From Selenomonadaceae bacterium (GTDB taxonomy: Bacteria; Bacillota; Negativicutes; Selenomonadales; Selenomonadaceae), in contig JAFTEG010000163.1 of assembly GCA_017453765.1 (NCBI GenBank), forward strand, positions 1 through 15,161: a DNA stretch of 15,161 nucleotides, given 5' to 3'. A program made the translations under genes and the position numbers. This document shows, piece after piece, positions 7,501 to 14,567 of the stretch (its first letter is position 1; the number at the start of each line of letters is the position of its first letter). The notes under the pieces were generated by a model. That model searched no databases, was not told the DNA's origin, and saw nothing but the letters and a program-made list of their open reading frames with translations.

Positions 7501-9936
7501 AACAAAATTTTCGCGCTCTTCGCCGGTAAAAATTTGCACGTTGTTGTTACCTGCGGCAATGCAAAAATAATCATACAGACTGCTTAAAGATAATTCGGAA
7601 GAGTTTTTTTCCATTTCGTAGGCGGCAATGGCGAATAACTGACGCGCCGCAATGTCATCGGAGATTTTTGACATGTCACGCGCCAAAGTTGCGGCACTTT
7701 GTCGGCTGTCTGAAAAAATTAATACCTTGCGCCCTTCATTCGGCATAATGTCAGGTTTATCGTCTTTACCGATAACGGCAGGTTGACTTTGAAATTGCGT
7801 TTTTATCAGATTGAAAAAAGAATTATTGCCGCGCGTGCTGAATGAGGTTAGTTGAGTGTTTGACATTTGGTGACGGCAATGCGGACATTCAAAAAAGGTT
7901 ACAACATTCGGACGACCTTTAACGCCGAAATCGCAGTAGTAAAGTTTGCGCATGCCTTCCATATTTTTCTTGGCGTCAAAATAAATATATCCGCTCTTCA
8001 CATCAAGATAGCAGGGCTTTAATGGATATTTTGAAGATTTTTGTTGATCGTCCACCTTGTAATCTTCGGGCGGTATGAAAAAATGATATTCCTTCATACG
8101 CTTATCGAGTATTTGACCGGAATTTCGCCACAGAAAAGTTTTGTCGACATTTTTAATATCACCGAGAATATAGCCTTTAAAAAATAACGCGCCGCAACGT
8201 CTGTCATTGTAAAGTTCATACACCGTGCTGTTGCAATGCGGACAAGTCAATTCGCCGTCCGAAAGAAAAATTTCTCCCAACGTCAAATTGCCGTAAGCCG
8301 TCTTTTCACTGTTAGAGTGAGGACAATTTGGATTGGTGCAGGCGTAAATGCCTTTTATACCGCGAAAGAGCATGTGCATTCTTACCGGAAACAAAACGGC
8401 GCCTTTATCGTTTCTTGCCTGCGGCGCTATTGCCAACAAATTGCTGACTGCTTTAAGTGCGTTCGATTCAGCGGCATTTGGAAAAATTTTTGTTGCCAGT
8501 TCACGCAGAGAAAGCGCCGTGCCGCGACAAAGACGTATCATTTCGTTGAAAGGCCTGTAGTCAGTCAAATAATCATAAAGCCACGCCGCCGCCTTTTGCA
8601 GGGAAGAAAATTTTTTCGGTGCATTTTCAACGTCTTGCCAAAATTTATTCAGCTCATTTAATTTGTCTTTTTCATTGCCTTCAAATTTTTCAGGGTCAAA
8701 GTTCAAAATCTTTTTAATATCGATATCGTACTTTGCAGTTGCAGACAAAATTTCACGTTCGCCGGTCAGATATTCAAAGTCACAATCACTTTCCGCACAG
8801 GTGAGATTTTTAAAAAAGTCTCGTACGGCTTTTTCGTTATCACCTGCGGGCATACTTGCCGTTGTCAAAATGAATTGAACTTTTTCACGCGAAATTCCAA
8901 GCTTGTAAAGCAATCTGCGTATAAGAAATGCCACTTCGCCGCCTGCAGAACCTTTGTACATATGCGCTTCATCAATTACAAAGAGCAATTTATTGGAAGG
9001 ATCTGCGTTAAGCCACGCTTTTGTTTCGTCCCAAATTTTTTTCTCCGCCGGTCTTATAAGCATATATTCAAGCATTGAATAGTTTGTAATTAAAATATCG
9101 GGACAAAAATTTTGAATTTCAAATCGCGTGATTAATTCTGCGTCTTCTGCGTCGGGAATGTGCTGACTTTTGCCTAACCTTTCAAGAAATTGACGTGGGC
9201 TTTCTTTGGCAGGTATCTTGCCGCTTTCAGAAAGTTCCTTGAAAAAATCGGCTGTATCATCTTCCGGCGTCATAATCAATTCCAACGTCGCTTTTAACTT
9301 TTTATCCTGCGTTTTAAGTTTTTCACCGGGATAAGGCGTACGCCCCGTGTACATTCCGAATTTAGGGCGGCGGGAATTTTTTCCGCAAAATTCGCGAAAG
9401 ATATTTACAAAATTTTTTTCCCTGTCACCCAGTAACCTTCTAAGTCTGCTTACTTGATCCGCTACAAGCGCATTCATCGGGTACATAATCATAACGCGAA
9501 CGCCGCGATTTTTCCACGTTGTCGGGGAATCTTTTGCCTCTTTTGCAAGTTTGGCAATTATAGGCCACATAAAGCATTCTGTTTTGCCTGAGCCTGTACC
9601 CGTTGAAACAAATAAATCCTTGCCCCTTGACGCATACTCCAATGCTTGAATTTGGTGTACAAAAGGCGAAGTGTAGACGCCTAAACCTGCTTTTCCCAAT
9701 TTAATAAAAAATCTTTTTAGCCAATCTTTCAAATTTATTTTTTGAAACCCGTCCGGCAAGCTTTTATATGCCGGTGAAGATTCTATGTAAGGTTCTCTGT
9801 ATAATAAGCCTTCTTCTTTCAATCTCTCGGACAAGGCATTAAGCAACAAGGGAGATCTGCCCAAGTACTGCGATTTAATGTAGTTTTCCAATGCCTTACA
9901 CAATTCGCTGTGAATGGAATTTGCGCAATATGACAT
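4561..9936 (-). CDS. Giant DEAD/DEAH superfamily 2 helicase with C-terminal DUF1998/MZB zinc module (DruE/MrfA-like)
   Basis: ATP-driven DNA helicase or translocase of 1791 residues. RecA1: Walker A TGTGSGKT (112-119), motif Ia MYPMNALVADQ (151-161), DEAH (322-325), motif III TTAS (358-361). A Cys-rich region follows (C533/C538/C565/C568; C684/C687). RecA2 opens with KVLIFSDSRQ (737-746), but motif V (SSTTTMEVGIDIG, 1122-1134) and motif VI (YQQRAGRAGRRG, 1151-1162) come about 375 residues later. The insert holds a helical segment, a repetitive linker (about 990-1020) and a zinc ribbon (C1025/C1028/C1040/C1043). Further zinc pairs are C1413/C1416/C1429/C1432 and C1518/C1521. The C-terminal DUF1998/MZB part shows YDTLSGGAGYS and CDCASACDKCLKHYRNQ (C1669, C1671, C1675, C1678). 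Such fusions occur in MrfA (DNA repair) and Druantia DruE (anti-phage); the great length and the neighbours favour DruE-like. The ATG is 3 nt after the previous stop, with GAGGAG 9 nt upstream. It is the last gene of the module. Confidence 0.9.
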   Translation of the reverse strand: MSYCANSIHSELCKALENYIKSQYLGRSPLLLNALSERLKEEGLLYREPYIESSPAYKSLPDGFQKINLKDWLKRFFIKLGKAGLGVYTSPFVHQIQALEYASRGKDLFVSTGTGSGKTECFMWPIIAKLAKEAKDSPTTWKNRGVRVMIMYPMNALVADQVSRLRRLLGDREKNFVNIFREFCGKNSRRPKFGMYTGRTPYPGEKLKTQDKKLKATLELIMTPEDDTADFFKELSESGKIPAKESPRQFLERLGKSQHIPDAEDAELITRFEIQNFCPDILITNYSMLEYMLIRPAEKKIWDETKAWLNADPSNKLLFVIDEAHMYKGSAGGEVAFLIRRLLYKLGISREKVQFILTTASMPAGDNEKAVRDFFKNLTCAESDCDFEYLTGEREILSATAKYDIDIKKILNFDPEKFEGNEKDKLNELNKFWQDVENAPKKFSSLQKAAAWLYDYLTDYRPFNEMIRLCRGTALSLRELATKIFPNAAESNALKAVSNLLAIAPQARNDKGAVLFPVRMHMLFRGIKGIYACTNPNCPHSNSEKTAYGNLTLGEIFLSDGELTCPHCNSTVYELYNDRRCGALFFKGYILGDIKNVDKTFLWRNSGQILDKRMKEYHFFIPPEDYKVDDQQKSSKYPLKPCYLDVKSGYIYFDAKKNMEGMRKLYYCDFGVKGRPNVVTFFECPHCRHQMSNTQLTSFSTRGNNSFFNLIKTQFQSQPAVIGKDDKPDIMPNEGRKVLIFSDSRQSAATLARDMSKISDDIAARQLFAIAAYEMEKNSSELSLSSLYDYFCIAAGNNNVQIFTGEERENFVADCKKASENFQNAKKKRRKYKPTLNLENAQNQMKEVLLRLFCGGYNTLYDSAVSWLEPNQDEMEFVIDKLEDAGIEISQEDFLEIFNAWIMSVCDKHTALGYNFSDAVRKNVRQNFGGYGLSDTWEFSKVICEILNWKKDSKQMKIFKQILQDRFLRKNTDSKNFYVDVSSLKARFDKSLKSPFNESPDESFDESPDESFDKSPDESHQWHRCEKCKELTPYLLKGRCPNCGSNSTHVLNEDDFKALEFWRTPIEIALNGGKIRVIDTEEHTAQLSHKDQRDAFWSKTETYELRFQDFLNKGELPVDILSSTTTMEVGIDIGSLVAVGLRNIPPMRENYQQRAGRAGRRGASLSTIVTFCKDGPHDMLYFNNPVPMFRGDPRKPFIDVESEKLFSRHLNMILFQEFLAQKNLVQKDLAQKELSLDGISAAEFLNNLFDDFKKFVGTFQFPADTVLVPVTFKNGDMQSLCAELFKELNSLNEKKKMHPEMFGINDDGEITADAKSLLDALYEEGIIPTYSFPKNVVSTYIVDNNGKIQYQVERGLDIAISEYAPGRSIVVDKKTYQIGGIYYYGSEKRRGQAVRPARTFMEDPNYIKTLMTCEKCGWFGLKEENYTECPFCGNEKLIPAENKLLRPWGFAPKDSVEIAEAQLTEEYSFAQAPEYSTLPNDDEMSCIDFCKNVRMASRKNQRIIMMNKGPNDTGFAVCKDCGAAMPATKDDPLKYVGRPYKSPFARATCKHNDIINVNLGYDFVTDMLVLEFALDDNKIDTRNSNENLWLHRAAQSLAEVFRLSLSKELDIDFGELVTGYRIRRSAVQQKTLVDIYVYDTLSGGAGYSVKIESEIKNLFKNMKELLSSCDCASACDKCLKHYRNQHAHGKLDRFYALNLLDWGISGEIAGEISFDTQRKYVDSVKNILNEDGYKLSVENKKFYISKCGINYEVIVYPSMQAEPFGDGKIFICDSFFKYAKPYVLDKIKQFF
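6241..6285. repeat. Three tandem 15-bp repeats inside the helicase gene
   Basis: The units at 6241-6255, 6256-6270 and 6271-6285 share the core TTCTGCRCTAAA. On the coding strand they give an in-frame five-residue repeat, LAQKN-LVQKD-LAQKE, at about residues 1219-1233 of the helicase, just after the RecA2 core. This is probably a helical spacer that grew by slippage. Confidence 0.9.
6880..6951. repeat. Six tandem 12-bp repeats inside the helicase gene
   Basis: Six 12-bp units alternate as ACTTTCATCAGG and ACTTTYATYAAA, a 24-bp higher-order period. They encode six in-frame tetrapeptides (FNES, PDES, FDES, PDES, FDKS, PDES) at about residues 996-1019. The acidic, Ser/Pro-rich stretch is likely a disordered linker between the helical insert and the zinc ribbon at C1025. 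Unit number can change without a frameshift, so linker length may vary between strains. Confidence 0.95.
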
Positions 9937-9939
9937 CTT

Positions 9940-10983
9940 TCACGTCTCCTCAATAAAAGTATATCCCACATTTTCAAAAAATTTTTTCAGCGCAAAGAAA
10001 ACGTCTTTGTCAAAAGTCCTTTTGAAAATGCTGAGTTCAGATAAATTTTGCGACCAGCTGTAAAGACACATCAAGTACAATTCGGCAGGCGGCGGAAGAT
10101 ATTTCAACTTCAAATGTACAATCGCGCCGTCAACTTCGTAGACAAAAGGCGGAAGTGTCCCGTTAGCCGCAAGACAAGCGCAGGAAATTTTTCTGTAGGC
10201 GCCTCCGCGTCGATTTTCCGTGCCTTCTGCAAAAAATTCGTCATTAGTCAGCCAATTCGGAATTTGACTGAATAACCTCTTTTCGCCGTCAAATTTGTAA
10301 AAATAATATATTCGCGGCTTGGTGACAGCAGTTCGGGTAATTGAAATTTTTCCGTCCGTCTCATGTTTATTTTGCCAATAACCCTTGCTGAAAGGCGGCG
10401 TCATTCTTAAAAATTCCATGTCATCAGCCAAATTTTCAACGCGCAGATTTATGGACGTCATCAACTCTTGCCACGTCTCAAGCAAAGTTTTACCCTGCAA
10501 ACAAAACATTTCGGTTAAACTCTTTAATTTCGTGTCGGCGGTAAAATTTTTTTCGCTTGCAGGTAAATAAAATCCTGCTCCGCTTAAATGAACTTTTTCG
10601 GCAGGCGTAATTCCACGCAAAAATAAATTCCCGCTCTTTTCGGCAACACAAGGAATTGAAGCGGAAATTCGGTGCGCTTTATGGTAAACGTAACCTGTCT
10701 TCAAATATAAATCGTAAAGTTCATCGGCAAGACATTCAGAAATTTTCACTTCGGGATAGAGTTCACTGTAGGCGCCTGAAAGTGCGGCAACTCTGTCTTT
10801 GAAATGCGTTATTGATACGGTTGATTCTGCGTCGTCCGATTTATCCCAAAGACTTGCATAGCTTAAACGTGCCAGCGCGGAGTAAATGATTCTGCTTTTG
10901 AAATTTTCATTCGGCTCATTTTCGCCTTGCCTTATGTCATACTCTGCGGCGATTGAACTTAAAAGTTCCGCATATTTTTTCAT
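9940..10983 (-). CDS. Module protein of unknown function, 347 residues
   Basis: I do not recognise a family. The protein is soluble, with no signal peptide or membrane segment. Residues about 1-110 look helical; the middle has a beta-type stretch (KSGNLFLRGITPAEKVHLSGAGFYLP, about 115-140); the C-terminal third has a proline-rich strand region (LKLKYLPPPAELYLM) followed by helices. No nuclease (HKD, PD-D/ExK), protease, methylase or NTPase motif is visible. The ATG at 10983 overlaps the stop of the upstream coiled-coil gene by four bases (ATGA), and its GGAGG Shine-Dalgarno ends 4 nt before it, so translation is coupled. Three nucleotides separate its stop from the helicase ATG. By position (small protein right before the giant helicase) it resembles druD of Druantia type I, but that is position only; I cannot confirm homology. 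It is probably a partner of the helicase. Confidence 0.85.
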   Translation of the reverse strand: MKKYAELLSSIAAEYDIRQGENEPNENFKSRIIYSALARLSYASLWDKSDDAESTVSITHFKDRVAALSGAYSELYPEVKISECLADELYDLYLKTGYVYHKAHRISASIPCVAEKSGNLFLRGITPAEKVHLSGAGFYLPASEKNFTADTKLKSLTEMFCLQGKTLLETWQELMTSINLRVENLADDMEFLRMTPPFSKGYWQNKHETDGKISITRTAVTKPRIYYFYKFDGEKRLFSQIPNWLTNDEFFAEGTENRRGGAYRKISCACLAANGTLPPFVYEVDGAIVHLKLKYLPPPAELYLMCLYSWSQNLSELSIFKRTFDKDVFFALKKFFENVGYTFIEET

Positions 10984-12932
10984 TCGTCCTCCAAAAAAGC
11001 GCGTATTCTTTCAGCAATTTTTTCATCGCCGTTAAAATTGTCCAAAAAATTTTTGTCGTTGCCTTTGACATAAGCCAACGGAAATTTTGTGAAAAGCACG
11101 GCGAAATTTTTTAACTTGTCCGCGTTGCTTTTAAAATGCGCGCCGGCAATTTCTTTCATATCTTTTGTAAGTTTTTTTATGCGTTCGGCGGCTGAAATAG
11201 GAATGTCGTCAGGAGTGTAGCCTTTAAACATAGCTTTTTTGACAGCGGAATTTAAATTGTAACCTGTAGAGTAAAAATCGCGCGAAGAGCGTTTGGCAAT
11301 GATAAGTTCTGTAAGCACCGGCAAAAAGTAATTGTACAAACTGCGCGGCTCAATACGCAGGTCCTCTGCAAAAGGATATATCGCAAAAATAAATTTATTA
11401 TCAAGGTTAATTATTTCTGGCAAGTACGCCATAAAATTCGGCGAAAAGGGATTGAGTACGGCAATTACTTCGTCGTCACTTTCAACACAAGCATTCAGAT
11501 CATCAAGCGAATTTACGCCTGCGCAATCCAAAATTGCCGCCGTTTTTCCTGTAAGCACCACTGAAAAAGCATCTGCAATGTCTCTGCCGTTTGGACCCGC
11601 CAAAAGCAAAGGAAATTTATTTCTGTAGGCGGAACAAAGATATATGGAAAAACTAAGCATCATGTCCGACGTCACGCCTTCGCAACCTATCGCCGTCTCC
11701 AAATCATATATAAAATCTTGAATACTTTCAATTTCTCTAACATCGTCACTTTCAATAATTTTGCCGTGACGATAGTTTTTAATTGCCGGAACTTCCCGCG
11801 CAGGTTGACTTTGAACGGCGGCGGGCTGTGCGTTTACAAAAATCGTTTCGCAGATAAAGTCGGTAACGTTTTTTCTTGCAGTTTCAATTCTTTCAGCAAC
11901 TTGGTGAGCGATATCGCGTAAAATAATTTTCTGCGTTTCAATTTGGCTTGAGATTGATTCAAGCTCCGCCTGCTTATCGGAAATTTGCTTCTCCAATTCC
12001 GCGCAGGTTGCTTGATATTCCTCAAGTTGTTTTGTATAGTCTTCAATCTTTTTTGTTGCCGCAGAAATTTTTTCCTCGTTTTCAAGACGCCATTTCTCTT
12101 CAATGCCGCTATAGTCAACAACATATTTATTTGAGCAGATATACAGACGATTATAAAACATTTTACCTGCCACATGGACAATGTCTTTAAAGCTGACTTC
12201 AAACCATTCAATATTTTTATTTTTAAGCTTGATTTTTTTGTGGTTGCCTACGGTCTCAAAATTTTTGCCGCATAAAAATATTCCGCAATAAGTCTTATGA
12301 TCTATAGGATATGTTATGAAAGCTTTGCCGCTGATTAAATTAATTTCTATGCCTTGAGTTAATAGTTTTTCCAAAGTCCTGTCGTCTTTACAATCCGGCA
12401 GGACGATTATTTCAATGGGAATCCTGTCTTCATACAGCGTGCAATATGTAAACTCGTCTCCATCTTGACATCTTGGATTAATTTCCGTACGCCAGCCCCA
12501 AACGCCGATTGAATTTAAAGTGTAATTTCTTTCCGCGTCAATCAAAACAGTTTTTTCAGGAATACAATTTTCACTAAGCGTTTTAATTTTATTACCTTCA
12601 ACGTCAGCCAATCTTTTCAATGTACTGCCGGCTCTTTGTGAAGTCCTGCCGGCGATACCTTCACTGTTAATAGTTTCAACAATGCATAATGACGTATAGG
12701 GATATTTTTCATTCTTTGAAAATTCGGCGGCAAGCATATCCAAAATCTCAGTTGTATCTCTAAAATGGCATGCCGCATTTTTATATTTGTTTCTTTCTCT
12801 TTCCAGTTTTTTACATCTTACATCAAGTTCTGTATATCGTGTTTCAAGTTCCCTGTAGCTTTCTTTTTCTTTTTCCACTTCTTCTATTTTATTAAATAAG
12901 GCGTCGTTCCAAGCGTCTTTCACACTTTCCAC
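10980..12932 (-). CDS. Coiled-coil protein with a degenerate P-loop/AAA-like C-terminal domain, 650 residues
   Basis: No family is recognised by name. Residues 15-55 are a charged coiled coil; 60-280 form a mixed domain of unknown type; 280-355 are a long coiled coil (KIEDYTKQLEEYQATCAELEKQ and onward); 365-395 are a Pro/Ala linker. Residues about 400-650 look like an AAA/McrB-type ATPase: a hydrophobic strand, then GPNGRDIA (446-453), where a Walker A would read GxxGxGK[ST]. Here the last Gly, Lys and Thr are replaced by D451, I452 and A453. The Walker B-like strand VIAVLNPF (489-496) lacks the acidic pair, and FIFAIYPFAEDL (514-525) sits where sensor 1 would be. I infer a non-hydrolysing structural or sensor domain. 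The GTG start at 12932 is set by AGGTG 6 nt upstream, inside the end of the preceding gene; the gap is 3 nt. A DruC-like role is possible by position only. Confidence 0.85.
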   Translation of the reverse strand: MESVKDAWNDALFNKIEEVEKEKESYRELETRYTELDVRCKKLERERNKYKNAACHFRDTTEILDMLAAEFSKNEKYPYTSLCIVETINSEGIAGRTSQRAGSTLKRLADVEGNKIKTLSENCIPEKTVLIDAERNYTLNSIGVWGWRTEINPRCQDGDEFTYCTLYEDRIPIEIIVLPDCKDDRTLEKLLTQGIEINLISGKAFITYPIDHKTYCGIFLCGKNFETVGNHKKIKLKNKNIEWFEVSFKDIVHVAGKMFYNRLYICSNKYVVDYSGIEEKWRLENEEKISAATKKIEDYTKQLEEYQATCAELEKQISDKQAELESISSQIETQKIILRDIAHQVAERIETARKNVTDFICETIFVNAQPAAVQSQPAREVPAIKNYRHGKIIESDDVREIESIQDFIYDLETAIGCEGVTSDMMLSFSIYLCSAYRNKFPLLLAGPNGRDIADAFSVVLTGKTAAILDCAGVNSLDDLNACVESDDEVIAVLNPFSPNFMAYLPEIINLDNKFIFAIYPFAEDLRIEPRSLYNYFLPVLTELIIAKRSSRDFYSTGYNLNSAVKKAMFKGYTPDDIPISAAERIKKLTKDMKEIAGAHFKSNADKLKNFAVLFTKFPLAYVKGNDKNFLDNFNGDEKIAERIRAFLEDE

Positions 12933-12935
12933 AAT

Positions 12936-14501
12936 CTACACCTGCAATTCATTGAGCAAAAAATTTCTAAAAATGTTAAAAGACTCTTCTGTTGCAAAAC
13001 CTGCGCGAATACTTTTGTAAAGCCAACTTTTAACTTTAGGATAAGACGCCAAAAATTTTTCCGCATTGCCCCAAGCGTGCGGGATTTTTATCGGACGTCC
13101 CGTGCCGCGCTCCAACAGCGCATATAATTTTTCATCATCTTGCGAGACATTCTCTTCCTGTCGTTCAAAAACTATTTCAAATACGCAATCCAAGCCTTGA
13201 AAAATTTTTACGGACATTCCGAAATGCAACGTGCTGATATCAATTTCAAAACCCTCCTTTAAAGAAATTTTGTTGACCGTCACGCCGTTTTCACTGACCA
13301 ATACAAAGCCGTCGAACTCGGTATAAATTTGCATGATAAAATTTTTCGGCAGTCTGTATGAAATTCCGGTTGCAATGTCATTGCCTAAAATATCCGTCAC
13401 CGTGACGGCAGGTAATTTTACTTCGTCTGCAGGTAAGCCCCTCCAAAGATACATATACTCTAAAGTTTGCCTGCGTCTTGCCGCAACAATTTGGTGACTT
13501 GACTTTACATTTACCTTGATTAATTTGGCATTTTCATGTTCAAAAAGCCTGTCACTTTTTGTCAAAGGAAAAACATCAGGTTGAAAATCTCCGGTAAAAT
13601 AAAAAAAGACACTCGAAGAATCATGCCGAGTGACATTGGGTTCATTGGTAAAAACGGGATAAATCGGCTGCATTGAAACAGTTCTTGCCGTCAAGCGGTA
13701 GTGATAACCGAGAAAAAATTTTGCCGCCTTTTCACTTATAGCCGTCGCCGAAATTTTGTAAATGCGCCACGTAGTACCGTTAATATATTTTTTAATTTTA
13801 AAAGACATGGCAACATCATCAGGCACATTCATAAGCTCAAGATTTTGGGTTGTCAAAAGATAGTAGACCTCATCAATTTTTACATCGGAATCCGGCTGCA
13901 ACTTCCTGCCGCTGTCAGCGTGAAACAAAGTCCCCTGCATATTGACCCCGCCTATTTTCGCGCCCCAATAAAAATTTAATTCACTGCACGCAGGCTCCAC
14001 CTTTACCGTGTAATTTTCTGTAACCATATTACCGACATTCAGCCACGTTACAGAGTCTTTGCGCAGATACTCTTGCACTGAAAAATTTTTTTCACTTTCG
14101 CCGTTCGTAATGGTTATTATGCTGTCAGAAATTTTTTCAAAAATATCCTCCGGCAACCGCAACAATCCGACTTCAAAATAAAAATCGTCAGTCCCTACGA
14201 AAATTCGTAACGGCAGATCGTGACGAATATTTGTGACAGAATGCGGCGAATTACGTAGTTCAAATTGTTTACTGCGGTCTTTGCAATCTTTGTCCTGTTC
14301 AGCCGAAAGGTGTCGGAAGTGTGCTCTATTTTTTTGACCGCGTGCAAGAGTCACGTACTGGCCGCAAAGTTCGCACATAAATAATTTTCCGTATGCCGAA
14401 ACCGTACCAATATTTGGATATTTTCTTACAATTTCTTCAGCCGTAACCTTTTGCCAAGCGCCTTTTTCGTTTGACCACATACAAACGTTATCCACCGACA
14501 T
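12936..14501 (-). CDS. Module protein with N-terminal CoiA-like zinc finger, 521 residues
   Basis: First gene of the four-gene module. From the ATG at 14501 it starts MSVDNVCMWS. Residues 38-80 carry C43-x2-C46, H61-F-R-H64 and C73, with GxxFMCELCG and a Gly-basic stretch between. This is the spacing of the zinc-binding N-terminus of competence-protein CoiA-like families (CPxCG...G...HFxH...C). After that the protein is rich in predicted beta strands (about 90-450) with no nuclease motif that I can see, and ends with a helical tail. The CoiA-type nuclease core is not evident, so the zinc finger may serve for DNA or protein binding. A longer frame from GTG at 14513 is rejected because that codon lies in the Shine-Dalgarno GAGGTGAT (plus 14509-14516), which sits in the 45-bp repeat. 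The stop lies 3 nt before the next gene. A DruB-like role is possible by position only. Confidence 0.85.
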   Translation of the reverse strand: MSVDNVCMWSNEKGAWQKVTAEEIVRKYPNIGTVSAYGKLFMCELCGQYVTLARGQKNRAHFRHLSAEQDKDCKDRSKQFELRNSPHSVTNIRHDLPLRIFVGTDDFYFEVGLLRLPEDIFEKISDSIITITNGESEKNFSVQEYLRKDSVTWLNVGNMVTENYTVKVEPACSELNFYWGAKIGGVNMQGTLFHADSGRKLQPDSDVKIDEVYYLLTTQNLELMNVPDDVAMSFKIKKYINGTTWRIYKISATAISEKAAKFFLGYHYRLTARTVSMQPIYPVFTNEPNVTRHDSSSVFFYFTGDFQPDVFPLTKSDRLFEHENAKLIKVNVKSSHQIVAARRRQTLEYMYLWRGLPADEVKLPAVTVTDILGNDIATGISYRLPKNFIMQIYTEFDGFVLVSENGVTVNKISLKEGFEIDISTLHFGMSVKIFQGLDCVFEIVFERQEENVSQDDEKLYALLERGTGRPIKIPHAWGNAEKFLASYPKVKSWLYKSIRAGFATEESFNIFRNFLLNELQV

Positions 14502-14507
14502 TTTTCG

Positions 14508-14552
14508 TATCACCTCGATTAGTGAAGAGTGAAGAGGGACTAGGGACTAGGG
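14508..14552. repeat. 45-bp direct repeat, copy 2 (leader of the helicase module)
   Basis: Identical over 45 bp to 4468-4512. It carries the GAGGTGAT Shine-Dalgarno of the first module gene and, on the other side, the last two codons (AsnPro, only partly on the low side) and stop of the upstream partial gene (stop at 14547-14549). It marks the upstream edge of the module as copy 1 marks the downstream edge. Confidence 0.97.
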
Positions 14553-14567
14553 GTTAGGGGTTAGTTT
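14519..14567. repeat. Heptad array upstream of the helicase module (6-7 units)
   Basis: The plus-strand 7-bp steps are TTAGTGA, AGAGTGA, AGAGGGA, CTAGGGA, CTAGGGG, TTAGGGG, then a weaker TTAGTTT. The first part is shared with the topB array as the 45-bp repeat; the last two units are specific here and encode, on the minus strand, part of the C-terminus of the upstream gene (LTPNP). No promoter for the module could be recognised in this stretch. Confidence 0.88.

Noticed and set aside
11834..12211. 125-codon minus-strand frame inside the coiled-coil gene
   Set aside because: It lies in another frame of a well-supported 650-codon gene and has a basic, low-complexity composition, so it is a shadow.
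4561..14501. Module as canonical DISARM
   Set aside because: Helicase and DUF1998 are in one protein, and no DNA methylase, PLD nuclease (HKD) or SNF2 gene is present.
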